Positions 46,489 to 54,537 of a stretch of 64,000 nucleotides of DNA are shown in pieces. This DNA comes from Myxococcaceae bacterium (GTDB lineage Bacteria > Myxococcota > Myxococcia > Myxococcales > Myxococcaceae), in assembly GCA_016793095.1 (NCBI GenBank), contig JAEUJQ010000083.1, positions 186,001 through 250,000 of the forward strand, written 5' to 3'. The first letter of the stretch is position 1. Each line of letters starts with the position of its first letter. Made by a program: the position numbers and the translations under genes. A model generated the notes under the pieces. The model saw only the letters and a list, made by a program, of their open reading frames with translations, was not told where the DNA came from and ran no database searches.

Positions 46489-48042
46489 ATGTCAGGCCTC
46501 TTCATCTCCGACGAGCAGATCGCCCACGCCCGCGCGCTGGCCCGAGACATCACCGACCCGATCTTCGACCTGATCGCGAAGCACACCACCGTCTCGGTCG
46601 AGCGCACCGTCTTGCGGTGGTTCGGCGTGGACGGCGTGGGGAACATGGGCGCGCCGCTCGTCAACCTGATGGTCGACAGGCTCAAGGCGGCGGGCGTGCT
46701 GAACAAGGGCGCTGCGTACTGGTACGGCCGCGCGCTGCGCATGGGCGCCTCGAGCCCGCTCGATGCCGTCGAGCGGCTCACCGCTGCCCCGCTCGAGGCC
46801 CTGCAGCCGCTCTCGCCGGACGACGAGGCGAAGCTGCGCCAGGAGGTCCGGGTCGAGGCGCGAGCCATGGCGCAGGAGCTGAAGGATCGGGTGGCGCGCC
46901 GCACGGCGCTGCGTCACGAGTTCCCCCCCGGCCAGCCTCCCCACAAGTACGTGATCGTCGCGACCGGCAACATCTTCGACGACGTCGATCAGGCGCGCGC
47001 GGCGGCGCAGGCCGGGGCCGACGTCATCGCGGTGATCCGCTCGACGGCGCAGTCGTTGCTCGACTACGTGCCCCACGGCGCCACGACCGAGGGTTACGGC
47101 GGCACCTACGCGACGCAGGAGAACTTCCGCATCATGCGCGAGGCGCTCGACGACGAGTCGCGAAAGCTCAAGCGCTACATTCAGCTCACGAACTACTCGT
47201 CGGGCCTGTGCATGTCCGAGATCGCCTTCAGCGCGGCGTGGGAGCACCTCGACATGCTCCTCAACGACGCGATGTACGGGATCCTGTTCCGCGACATCAA
47301 CATGCGCCGCACCTTCATCGATCAGTACTTCTCGCGGCGCATCTGCGCGCTGGCCGGCATCATCATCAACACCGGCGAGGACAACTACATCACCACCGCC
47401 GACGCCTACGACGCCGCGCACACGGTGATCGCCAGCCAGTTCATCAACGAGACCTTCGCGAAGCGCGCCGGCCTCGAGGACTGGCAGCTCGGCCTCGGGC
47501 ACTCGTACGAGATCGATCCCCACCGCCCGGACACGCTGCTCCTCGAGCTGTCGCAGGCCATGCTGGTGCGCCGCTGCTTCCCGAACGCGCCGCTCAAGTA
47601 CATGCCGCCCACCAAGCACAAGGAGACCGACATCTTCTTCAGCCACGCCTACGACGTGATGGCCGACCTCGTCGCCGTGTGGACCCGCCAGGGCATTCAG
47701 CTGCTCGGCATGATGACCGAGGCCATGCACACGCCGCTGCTCGCCGATCGCTACGTGGCGCTCAAGAGCGCGTCGTACCTGCACCGCGCGGCCCGCGGCA
47801 TCGACGAGGAGTTCACCGTGCGCGAAGACGGGAAGATCGCCAACCGCGCGCGCCTCGTCTTCGGCAAGGCGATCGAGCTGCTCGAGGAGTGCCGCAGGGA
47901 CGGCATGGTGGCGGCCATCAGCCGGGGTCGCTTCGGCGACGTGAAGCGGGAAGAGACCGGCGGCAAGGGGCTCGACGGGGTGATCGAGAAGGCGCCCGAC
48001 TACTTCAACCCGTTCCTCGACCTCATGGAGGGCCGCCCATGA
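46489..48042 (+). CDS. kamD: lysine 5,6-aminomutase alpha subunit
   Basis: A 517-residue cytosolic protein that matches KamD along its length (the clostridial enzyme has about 516 residues). With KamE it moves the 6-amino group of beta-lysine (or D-lysine) to C5, using adenosylcobalamin and pyridoxal phosphate, to give 3,5-diaminohexanoate. Recognisable stretches include VSVERTVLRWFGVDG, VPHGATTEGYGGTYATQENF and PPTKHKETDIFFSHAYDV. ATG 46489 has GGAGG 5 bases upstream. It is the first gene of a five-gene coupled operon (ATGA with the next gene). Lysine 2,3-aminomutase (kamA), kdd and atoDA are not in the window. Confidence 0.93.
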   Translation: MSGLFISDEQIAHARALARDITDPIFDLIAKHTTVSVERTVLRWFGVDGVGNMGAPLVNLMVDRLKAAGVLNKGAAYWYGRALRMGASSPLDAVERLTAAPLEALQPLSPDDEAKLRQEVRVEARAMAQELKDRVARRTALRHEFPPGQPPHKYVIVATGNIFDDVDQARAAAQAGADVIAVIRSTAQSLLDYVPHGATTEGYGGTYATQENFRIMREALDDESRKLKRYIQLTNYSSGLCMSEIAFSAAWEHLDMLLNDAMYGILFRDINMRRTFIDQYFSRRICALAGIIINTGEDNYITTADAYDAAHTVIASQFINETFAKRAGLEDWQLGLGHSYEIDPHRPDTLLLELSQAMLVRRCFPNAPLKYMPPTKHKETDIFFSHAYDVMADLVAVWTRQGIQLLGMMTEAMHTPLLADRYVALKSASYLHRAARGIDEEFTVREDGKIANRARLVFGKAIELLEECRRDGMVAAISRGRFGDVKREETGGKGLDGVIEKAPDYFNPFLDLMEGRP

Positions 48043-48542
48043 ACGCGCTGCTGCTGTCCCTGGTGCTCGCCCAGTCGGGCGAGTCGCTGTCGAAGCACGA
48101 CTTCAAGGGCATCTCGCTCAAGGCCCCGAAGTCGTGGCCGGTGACCGGCGAGGAAGAGACGGGCAAGGAGTGGGCGAGCACCGACGATCGCGCGCAGATG
48201 GCGTTCACGGCGTACCCGGTGGACCCGGTGCGACCCGCGCGGGCGTGCGTGAAGCAGCTGATCGAGGCGGTGCAGGGCGAGGTGCCGGACGGCGGCGTCG
48301 CGCCCACGCCCTTCACCAACACCACCATCGGCGGCCAGCCGGCGGCCAGGAAGATCACCACCGACTACGTGGCCGAGAAGGAAGAGGACAAGACCGAGGC
48401 CAACAAGGTGACGACCACCACCATCGTCGGCTGCAACGGGAAGACGAAGTGGCTGCTCACCTTCGTCAACCGCACCGCGGACGGCGCGAAGGAAGGCGCG
48501 CTGCTCAAGCGGGTGATCGACTCCATCACCTACTCGAAGTGA
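48039..48542 (+). CDS. unknown exported protein inside the kam operon
   Basis: A 167-residue protein with a short signal peptide (MNALLLSLVLAQSG), predicted to be secreted to the periplasm. The mature part is beta-strand rich with two cysteines (C63-area KQ and VGCNGKTKW). It overlaps kamD by ATGA and ends 4 bp before kamE, so it separates the two subunits of a cytoplasmic enzyme. No family is recognised. It may be a lysine or peptide binding protein, or an unrelated gene caught in the operon. Confidence 0.7.
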   Translation: MNALLLSLVLAQSGESLSKHDFKGISLKAPKSWPVTGEEETGKEWASTDDRAQMAFTAYPVDPVRPARACVKQLIEAVQGEVPDGGVAPTPFTNTTIGGQPAARKITTDYVAEKEEDKTEANKVTTTTIVGCNGKTKWLLTFVNRTADGAKEGALLKRVIDSITYSK

Positions 48543-48546
48543 CGCC

Positions 48547-49341
48547 ATGACGACCCACCACACGAAGGAGAAGCAGCTCATCCGCGCCTACGGCGACCGC
48601 CGGGACGACGGGATCATCCAGCTCTCGTTCACGCTGCCGGTCACCGCCTCGGAGAAGGCGAAGGAGGCGGCGAAGCTGTACTGCCAGAAGCTCGGCCTCA
48701 CCGACGTGAAGGTGGCCGCCGTCGAGCGCGCCGCCGAGCACTACACGTTCTTCGTCGTCTACGGCCGCTCTGGCGTGGTGCTCGACTACGCCGAGATCGA
48801 CACCCCCGAGATCATCATCAAGAAGAAGAGCTTCGACGAGCTCAACGCCTTCATCGAGGAGGAGATCTCGCGACGGGTCGTCGTCTTCGGCGCCTGCACC
48901 GGCACCGACACGCACACCGTCGGCATCGACGCGATCCTCAACATGAAGGGCTTCTCGGGCGACTACGGGCTCGAGCGCTACCCGTGGTTCGAGGCGTACA
49001 ACCTGGGCAGCCAGGTGCCGAACGCTGAGCTGATCCGCCGCGCGAAGGAGAAGAACGCCGACGCGATCCTCGTCTCGCAGGTCGTCACCCAGCGCGACGT
49101 GCACAAGGACAACTCGCGCGCCTTCATCGACGAGGCGAAGCGGCAGGGCGTGTACGGGAAGGTGACGCTGCTGCTCGGCGGGCCGCGCGTCGATCACAAG
49201 CTCGCGCTCGAGCTGGGCTTCGACGCCGGCTTCGGCCCCGGCACGAAGCCGTCCGACGTGGCGAACTTCGTCGTCCACCAGGTGCTGCAGCGACTGGGCA
49301 AGGAGCAGAAGGGCGCCCACTACGAAGGAGAGCCGACATGA
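48547..49341 (+). CDS. kamE: lysine 5,6-aminomutase beta subunit, B12-binding
   Basis: A 264-residue KamE. The cobalamin-binding motif DxHxxG is intact (D121-T-H123-T-V-G126), and K134 in [13 protein letters not shown] is the lysine that binds pyridoxal phosphate, 11 residues after the His as in the clostridial enzyme. A B12-binding Rossmann domain (about 110-255) with [10 protein letters not shown] follows an N-terminal dimerisation domain. It forms the aminomutase with KamD; adenosylcobalamin must be made or imported by genes elsewhere. Its stop overlaps kal as ATGA. Confidence 0.95.
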   Translation: MTTHHTKEKQLIRAYGDRRDDGIIQLSFTLPVTASEKAKEAAKLYCQKLGLTDVKVAAVERAAEHYTFFVVYGRSGVVLDYAEIDTPEIIIKKKSFDELNAFIEEEISRRVVVFGACTGTDTHTVGIDAILNMKGFSGDYGLERYPWFEAYNLGSQVPNAELIRRAKEKNADAILVSQVVTQRDVHKDNSRAFIDEAKRQGVYGKVTLLLGGPRVDHKLALELGFDAGFGPGTKPSDVANFVVHQVLQRLGKEQKGAHYEGEPT

Positions 49342-49739
49342 CCACCCCGTCCGTCACCATCCGCCTGCGCATGTCGAGCCACGACGCGCACTACGGCGGC
49401 AACCTCGTCGACGGCGCCCGCATGCTGGGGCTGTTCGGCGACGTAGCCACCGAGCTGCTCATCCGCCTCGACGGCGACGAGGGCCTGTTCCGCGCCTACG
49501 ACTCGGTGGAGTTCCTCGCGCCCGTCTACGCCGGCGACTACATCGAGGCACACGGCGAGATCAGCCAGGTGGGCAACACCAGCCGGAAGATGAGGTTCGA
49601 GGCGCGCAAGGTGATCCGCGCGGCGCCCGAGATCAACGACTCGGCCGCGGTGGTGCTCGAGCCGCCGGTCGTCGTCTGCCGCGCCACCGGCACCTGCGTC
49701 ACCCCGAAGGACAAGCAGCGCGGAGGAGGCAAGCCATGA
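49338..49739 (+). CDS. kal: 3-aminobutyryl-CoA ammonia lyase
   Basis: A 133-residue hotdog-fold protein of the Kal type. It removes ammonia from L-3-aminobutyryl-CoA to give crotonyl-CoA, the step after Kce in lysine fermentation. It shows the compact hotdog pattern [25 protein letters not shown] with the central helix and [20 protein letters not shown] strands. It overlaps kamE upstream and kce downstream by ATGA. Family and context agree, so the assignment is firm. Confidence 0.9.
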   Translation: MTTPSVTIRLRMSSHDAHYGGNLVDGARMLGLFGDVATELLIRLDGDEGLFRAYDSVEFLAPVYAGDYIEAHGEISQVGNTSRKMRFEARKVIRAAPEINDSAAVVLEPPVVVCRATGTCVTPKDKQRGGGKP

Positions 49740-50560
49740 GCCCGATGGTGATCACCGCCGCGATGGTCGGCGCCGAGACGACGCGCGAGCAGACGCCGTA
49801 CCTGCCGATCTCGGCCGACGAGATCGCCGAAGACGCCGCGAAGTGCCGCGAGGCCGGCGCCGCCATGGTGCACCTGCACGTGCGCACGCCCGACGGCAAG
49901 CCGAGCCAGGACAAGGAGCTGTTCCGCGCCGCCATTCGAGCCATTCGCAAGAAGTGCGACGTGCTGATCCAGGTCTCCACCGGCGGCGCCGTGGGCATGG
50001 GCGTCGACGAGCGCTGCGGCGGTCTCGCCCTCGAGGGCGCCGATCGCCCCGACATGGCGACGCTCACCACCGGCACCGTCAACTTCGGCCCCGACGTCTT
50101 CTCGAACCCGCGGCCGCTGGTGCGCGAGATCGCCACCCGGATCAAGCAGCGGGGCCTCAAGCCTGAGATCGAGTGCTTCGACGTCGGCATGATCGACGAG
50201 GCCCGCGCACTGGCGAAGGAGGGCTTCATCGAGCTGCCCGCGCACTTCGACTTCGTGCTGGGCGTGGGCGGGGCGCTGGCCGCTGACGTGCGCGCGCTCG
50301 ACTTCATGCGCAGCTACCTGCCCGAGGGCTCCACGTGGACCTGCGCGGCCATGGGCCGGCACCAGCTGCCCTTCGTCGAGCTGGCGGCTGAGCGGGGCGG
50401 CAACGCGCGCGTCGGGCTGGAGGACAACATCTACGTCTCGAAGGGCGTGCTGGCGAAGGGCAACTTCGAGCTGGTGGCCGAGGCCGCGAGGCGCGCGAAG
50501 GCGAAGGGCCGCACGCTCGCCACGCCGCAGGAGGCCAGGGCGCTGCTTCGCCTCTCCTGA
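49736..50560 (+). CDS. kce: 3-keto-5-aminohexanoate cleavage enzyme (BKACE)
   Basis: A 274-residue BKACE-family TIM-barrel enzyme. It cleaves 3-keto-5-aminohexanoate with acetyl-CoA into acetoacetate and 3-aminobutyryl-CoA. Zinc ligands expected from the family are H46 and H48 (MVHLHVR) and E229 (VGLEDNI), all present. Context with kamD, kamE and kal makes the lysine assignment more likely than other BKACE activities. It is the last gene of the operon; 202 bp separate it from the next gene. Confidence 0.92.
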   Translation: MSPMVITAAMVGAETTREQTPYLPISADEIAEDAAKCREAGAAMVHLHVRTPDGKPSQDKELFRAAIRAIRKKCDVLIQVSTGGAVGMGVDERCGGLALEGADRPDMATLTTGTVNFGPDVFSNPRPLVREIATRIKQRGLKPEIECFDVGMIDEARALAKEGFIELPAHFDFVLGVGGALAADVRALDFMRSYLPEGSTWTCAAMGRHQLPFVELAAERGGNARVGLEDNIYVSKGVLAKGNFELVAEAARRAKAKGRTLATPQEARALLRLS

Positions 50561-50638
50561 GCCGCGCCGCGACTCAACGGCGGCGGCCGGCGTGTCTCAA
50601 AGTCCCCGACGACCCGACCGGAACCCGCAGTCAGGACC

Positions 50639-50725
50639 GCGGCTGCGCTCGACCGTCACGCGGACACTCTCCCCGAGTCGTTACGGCGGACATTCTCGCC
50701 GAGCACCAACAGCGGCTGTGCTCGA
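50639..50725. repeat. paired direct repeats upstream of a lipoprotein gene
   Basis: GCGGACACTCTCCCCGAG (50660-50677) and GCGGACATTCTCGCCGAG (50686-50703) match at 16 of 18 bases, 26 bp apart. They are framed by GCGGCTGCGCTCGA (50639-50652) and GCGGCTGTGCTCGA (50712-50725), matching at 13 of 14. They occupy the intergenic stretch after kce and before the lipoprotein. They may be operator sites or a decayed duplicated segment. Confidence 0.6.
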
Positions 50726-50762
50726 TCTTGAGTCGCAGGCCCGAGCGGGCGATCGTGCGGCG

Positions 50763-51749
50763 GTGCGCCGATGGTCGCCAACCGGCCTGTGCCTGCTCGC
50801 CCTCGGGTGCGGCGTCACCGATCCCCAGACGCTGCGCCCCGTCGCCACGGTGGAGGGGGCGCTCGAGACACCCGCCGGGCTCACCGGTGATGCGTGGCTC
50901 TTCCTCTACCGCCCAGGCGAAGGTCCGCCGGGTGAGCCCGCGGTGCCCGTCTTCCTCACCGCGGTGAGCGCCGAGCGGCTCGCCCGCACGGGCCGGTACG
51001 TCTTCGGCGAGGTGCAGGCCAACCCGTGGCGCCTGTGGGGCTTCTTCGACGTCGACCAGGACTTCCGCGGCGACGTCGACGTGCTGGCCCAACCCACCGC
51101 CGGCGATCGGGCTGGCGACGGCGTCGACTTCAACCTGCAGCCCGGCCGCCCCGTCGTCATCGACTACTCGCTCACGAAGTTGGTCCCGGTGGAGCCGCCC
51201 GCCTTCCGCGTCGAGAACGCCACCAGTGACACCTTCGCGCTCGACACCGCCAGTGGCCTCATGCTCACCAGCCTGACGCTCGTCGCCGACCCGCTCGGGC
51301 GCTTCGACCCACAGAAGACGGGCTTTTCCATCGGCCTCGTCGATGAAGACGGTGACGGCCGGCCCGACGATCGCGACGGCGACCGGGTGCCCGATCTCAC
51401 CTTCACCGCCCTCCTGCGGTGGCTCCCCAGGCCCGGCCAGCACCCCGACGGCACCGACGTGGTGGTGCCGCTGGTGCTCAACTCCGCTCCTTTCCTGGGC
51501 CGTCTGGGCAGTGACGTGAGCACGAGGCTGCTCGTCGATCGGCTCTCCCTCACGGTCGTGCCTCAGGCCCAGGAGGTGCTGCGGCGGGGGGGCCGGCGGG
51601 AGCTGCGCACCTTCGGGCCCCCGCCCATCGGTGAGTATGAGCTGGTGGTGCTGGGCGCGTCAGGCCAGTTCTGGCGGCTGCCCAACCAGCTGGGTTCGAC
51701 GCTCGCCTCGCAGGCGCTGCGCTTCCGCTTCGAACGGGCGTCACCCTGA
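50763..51749 (+). CDS. lipoprotein with calcium-binding-like Asp repeats
   Basis: A 328-residue lipoprotein. GTG 50763 is chosen because it gives MRRWSPTGLCLLALGC, a lipobox signal; the frame is open upstream to 50592, but that part is the repeat region. The body is beta-rich and contains an Asp-rich stretch DEDGDGRPDDRDGD (near residue 200) like thrombospondin type 3 or EF-hand calcium loops. No family is recognised. The cyclase gene starts 31 bp downstream. Confidence 0.7.
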   Translation: MRRWSPTGLCLLALGCGVTDPQTLRPVATVEGALETPAGLTGDAWLFLYRPGEGPPGEPAVPVFLTAVSAERLARTGRYVFGEVQANPWRLWGFFDVDQDFRGDVDVLAQPTAGDRAGDGVDFNLQPGRPVVIDYSLTKLVPVEPPAFRVENATSDTFALDTASGLMLTSLTLVADPLGRFDPQKTGFSIGLVDEDGDGRPDDRDGDRVPDLTFTALLRWLPRPGQHPDGTDVVVPLVLNSAPFLGRLGSDVSTRLLVDRLSLTVVPQAQEVLRRGGRRELRTFGPPPIGEYELVVLGASGQFWRLPNQLGSTLASQALRFRFERASP

Positions 51750-51780
51750 ACTACACTCCGCGGGTCGTCCCTTCCCCCGA

Positions 51781-53736
51781 ATGAACGCCTCGCCCGAATC
51801 GGACTCGGTGATCGCAAACCCCTTGCGGGCGAGCGGCCTCATCGACGCCGAAGGGCTCGAGCGGGCCAGGGCCTACACGAAGGAGCACGGCGGGCTGCTG
51901 TCCGACGCGCTGCTGCGGCTCAACCTGGTGAAGGAGGGCGACTTCCTCCGCATCTTCGCCGAGCTCTACAGCACCCGCTTCGTCAAGTCGGACAAGCTCA
52001 AGACGCTCAAGCTCGACGAGGTGCTGCTCGAGCGCGTCGGCGTGCGCTCGGCCGAGCGACTGCGCATGTGCCCGATTCGCTGGGACGAGGCCGCGGGCGA
52101 GCTGCACGTGGTGGCGGCGGTGCCGCTGGCGTCGAACCTCGAGCCCGAGCTGCGCCAGAGCGTGGGCGCGCGTGTCGTCACCGTCTACGTCGCGACGGCG
52201 GCGGGGGTCGCTGCGCTCATCCGACGCTCGTACTACCGCGACGAGAGCGCCTTCTCGCAGATGACGCCGAACGGCGCCGGACCGAGCCTGCCGGCCAGGG
52301 CGAGCGAAACGCTGGACGAGGAGGGCACCCGCGACAAGACGCAGTCGTCTGCGCGGCCCTCGGCTGGCCACGAGACCACCGGCCAGCACGACGAGCCGAG
52401 CGTGGTGACCGACTTCGCGTCGGATCCGGCGACGCTCTCGAGCCCATCGTCCGCCTTCAGCACCGAGGGCAAGACGGTGATGGTGAACGTGAGCGCGCTC
52501 GCCGACACCGCGACCATCACGACCCTGCGCCGCGAGAACGCGCGCTACCGCATCGCCCAGGAGTTCCATCGCCGCGTCACGCTCGAGCGAAACCTCGAGG
52601 CGATGGTCGATCGCATCCTCTCGGTGCTCTTCGAGCTGTTGCCGGCCGAGGGCGCGGCGATCTGGCTCACCACCGGGCAGTTCGCCTCGAAGTCGAAGGA
52701 CGGCACGAAGCAGGTCTCGGTGCCGAGGGCGGTCTACGAGCAGGCGATCAACTCCGAGAAGGGGCTGTTGACGCACAACGCCCTGGTGGACGAGCGCTTC
52801 GATCGCAGCGCCTCGGTGATGGTGCGCGGCGTTCAGAGCTGCATGGCCGTGCCCCTGCGGACGCGCAACGGCGCCGTGGGCGTGCTGTACGTCGAGTCGA
52901 TCTCGATGTCGGCGGCCTTCACCGATGACGATCTGCCCCTGCTCGACTCGGTCGGCTCGCAGGCGGCGATCCTGCTCGACAACGCGGCGCTGCTCGCCAA
53001 GGTGCGGCAGGAGGTCGAGCGGCGCGCGCAGCTGTCCCGCTTCCTCTCGTCCGCGGCCGTCGATGAGGTGATGTCGGGCCGGCTCAACCTGAAGATGGAG
53101 GGCGCCGCCGCCGAGGTCTCGGTCCTGTTCGCCGATCTGCGCGGCTTCACCACCATCTCGGCCTCGATGAAGCCGGAAGAGGTCGTGCGCTTCCTCAACC
53201 AGTTCTTTCAGGAGGCGGTGGACGCGATCGAGCGCCATGGCGGCACCGTCGACAAGTTCATCGGCGACTGCGTGATGGCGCTGTGGGGCGCCCCGGTGCC
53301 GAAGGAGGGCGACGCCCGCAACGCCTGCCGGGCTGCTCTCGAGCTGATCGAGCGGGCCTCCCGGATCCGCGTGGCCGGCCAGGCGCTCGAGGTCGGCGTG
53401 GGCGTGCACACCGGCCCGGCCGTCGTGGGCGCGCTCGGCTCGAAGCAGCGCATGGACTACACGGCCATCGGCGCGACGGTGAACCTCTCGGCGCGCCTCT
53501 GCGGCATCGCGAGGGAGAACGAGGTGCTCGTCACCTCCGACACGCTGATGCGCGCGGGGCCTGGCGTCATCACCGAGGCCGGCGAGGCCGTCATCCTCAA
53601 GGGGCTCGACACGCCCATCGTCCCCTACAGCCTGCGGAGCGTCGCGCAGCCGCTCCAGCTCAGCCAGGTGTCGAAGCCGCACTCGCCGACCCAGCCGGGA
53701 GTGCCGGGCCCCTTCCATCGCTCCCGCGGGAAGTGA
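51781..53736 (+). CDS. adenylate/guanylate cyclase with MshEN-like and GAF domains
   Basis: A 651-residue cytoplasmic protein. The N-terminus (about 10-140) has the LLSDALLRLNLVKEGDFLRIFAELY and VPLASNLEPEL pattern of the MshEN/T2SSE N-terminal domain, which can bind c-di-GMP. A disordered linker and a short coiled coil follow, then a GAF domain (about 265-405, AVPLRTRNGAVGVLYV) and a class III cyclase domain (about 440-620). The cyclase has metal-binding Asp in VLFADLRGFT (about residue 451) and IGDCVMALWG (about 492), both present, so it should be active. It may couple c-di-GMP or small-molecule sensing to cAMP or cGMP synthesis. Confidence 0.85.
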   Translation: MNASPESDSVIANPLRASGLIDAEGLERARAYTKEHGGLLSDALLRLNLVKEGDFLRIFAELYSTRFVKSDKLKTLKLDEVLLERVGVRSAERLRMCPIRWDEAAGELHVVAAVPLASNLEPELRQSVGARVVTVYVATAAGVAALIRRSYYRDESAFSQMTPNGAGPSLPARASETLDEEGTRDKTQSSARPSAGHETTGQHDEPSVVTDFASDPATLSSPSSAFSTEGKTVMVNVSALADTATITTLRRENARYRIAQEFHRRVTLERNLEAMVDRILSVLFELLPAEGAAIWLTTGQFASKSKDGTKQVSVPRAVYEQAINSEKGLLTHNALVDERFDRSASVMVRGVQSCMAVPLRTRNGAVGVLYVESISMSAAFTDDDLPLLDSVGSQAAILLDNAALLAKVRQEVERRAQLSRFLSSAAVDEVMSGRLNLKMEGAAAEVSVLFADLRGFTTISASMKPEEVVRFLNQFFQEAVDAIERHGGTVDKFIGDCVMALWGAPVPKEGDARNACRAALELIERASRIRVAGQALEVGVGVHTGPAVVGALGSKQRMDYTAIGATVNLSARLCGIARENEVLVTSDTLMRAGPGVITEAGEAVILKGLDTPIVPYSLRSVAQPLQLSQVSKPHSPTQPGVPGPFHRSRGK

Positions 53737-53831
53737 CCCTGACGGGGGTCAACCGCTCAGCTCACGAACGTTTTGACATGATCTGGCGATGGGACGAGTC
53801 TGCGGCCCGTTCACGTCGCCAAGGAGCTCTC

Positions 53832-54374
53832 ATGCGGAACCTGCTGCTCGCGTCCCTCGTCGCCCTCTCGACCACCGGCTGCAACGGCGTCGAGCCTGAG
53901 CTGTATGCCCTCGTGCTGCCGTTCTTCACGCTGCCGGACAACTGCTACCTGAACAACGCGCAGCCCAGCAACGTGACCGTGCAGGACTCGCCGTCGCTCC
54001 TCAACGTGCAGGTGTGGGACGGCCCTGAGCAGACCGCGATCCTCGAGATCGAGAGCGGCCTGCGCACCATCGACATGGGCGACGCGCCCAACATCACCCT
54101 CACCGGCCTGCTGACGGGAAAGCGGGGCACCGGTGGGTGGACGTTCACGCACCAGGGCTCCGACAAGTCCACCCAGGTGGGCCGGACGATCACCGACGAC
54201 ACGAAGGTCGAGTTCACCTTCGAGCGCGGGCAGTCGTTCAAGGGCACCGCGGCGCTGTCATCGACGCGCTCCTGCGCTGGCTCGACGTGCATGGGCACTC
54301 AGCCCTCGTGCAACGTCTCGGGCATCAACATCACCGGCACGCGCTTCGCCGTGAAGTACGAGCGCGGGCCCTGA
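53832..54374 (+). CDS. small lipoprotein of unknown function
   Basis: A 180-residue lipoprotein. MRNLLLASLVALSTTGC is a lipobox signal, and AAGGAG lies 5 bases before ATG 53832. The mature part is beta-rich with a few paired cysteines near the end (CAGSTCMGTQPSC). No family is recognised. A GC-rich hairpin (54470-54497) in the next gap is the likely end of the transcript. Confidence 0.65.
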   Translation: MRNLLLASLVALSTTGCNGVEPELYALVLPFFTLPDNCYLNNAQPSNVTVQDSPSLLNVQVWDGPEQTAILEIESGLRTIDMGDAPNITLTGLLTGKRGTGGWTFTHQGSDKSTQVGRTITDDTKVEFTFERGQSFKGTAALSSTRSCAGSTCMGTQPSCNVSGINITGTRFAVKYERGP

Positions 54375-54469
54375 CGAAGAAACCCTCCCGCGTGGGACCG
54401 GTGCGGGTCGAGACGCCAGGAGCGCACGCCGCCGGACGAAGCTGGAGTCGAGCCAGAAGCCCGTCACGA

Positions 54470-54497
54470 CGCCCGGAGCGGAGGATCGCTTCGGGCG
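54470..54497 (+). terminator. GC-rich hairpin between the lipoprotein and mutS
   Basis: CGCCCGGAGCG (54470-54480) pairs with CGCTTCGGGCG (54487-54497), with one G-U pair and a six-base loop. The following tail has only a weak T-run. It lies 95 bp past the lipoprotein stop and 40 bp before mutS. Confidence 0.45.
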
Positions 54498-54537
54498 TTC
54501 GCATGTCAGAGGGGTGGGGTAAGGAGGCGGTCCGCGC

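Noticed and set aside
50660-50703. Insertion-sequence terminal repeats
   Set aside because: The copies are direct rather than inverted, no transposase is nearby, and no target-site duplication was found.
53773-53801. Promoter with a perfect TTGACA at 53773 upstream of the small lipoprotein
   Set aside because: No acceptable -10 lies 16-18 bases downstream; the expected position reads GAGTCT.
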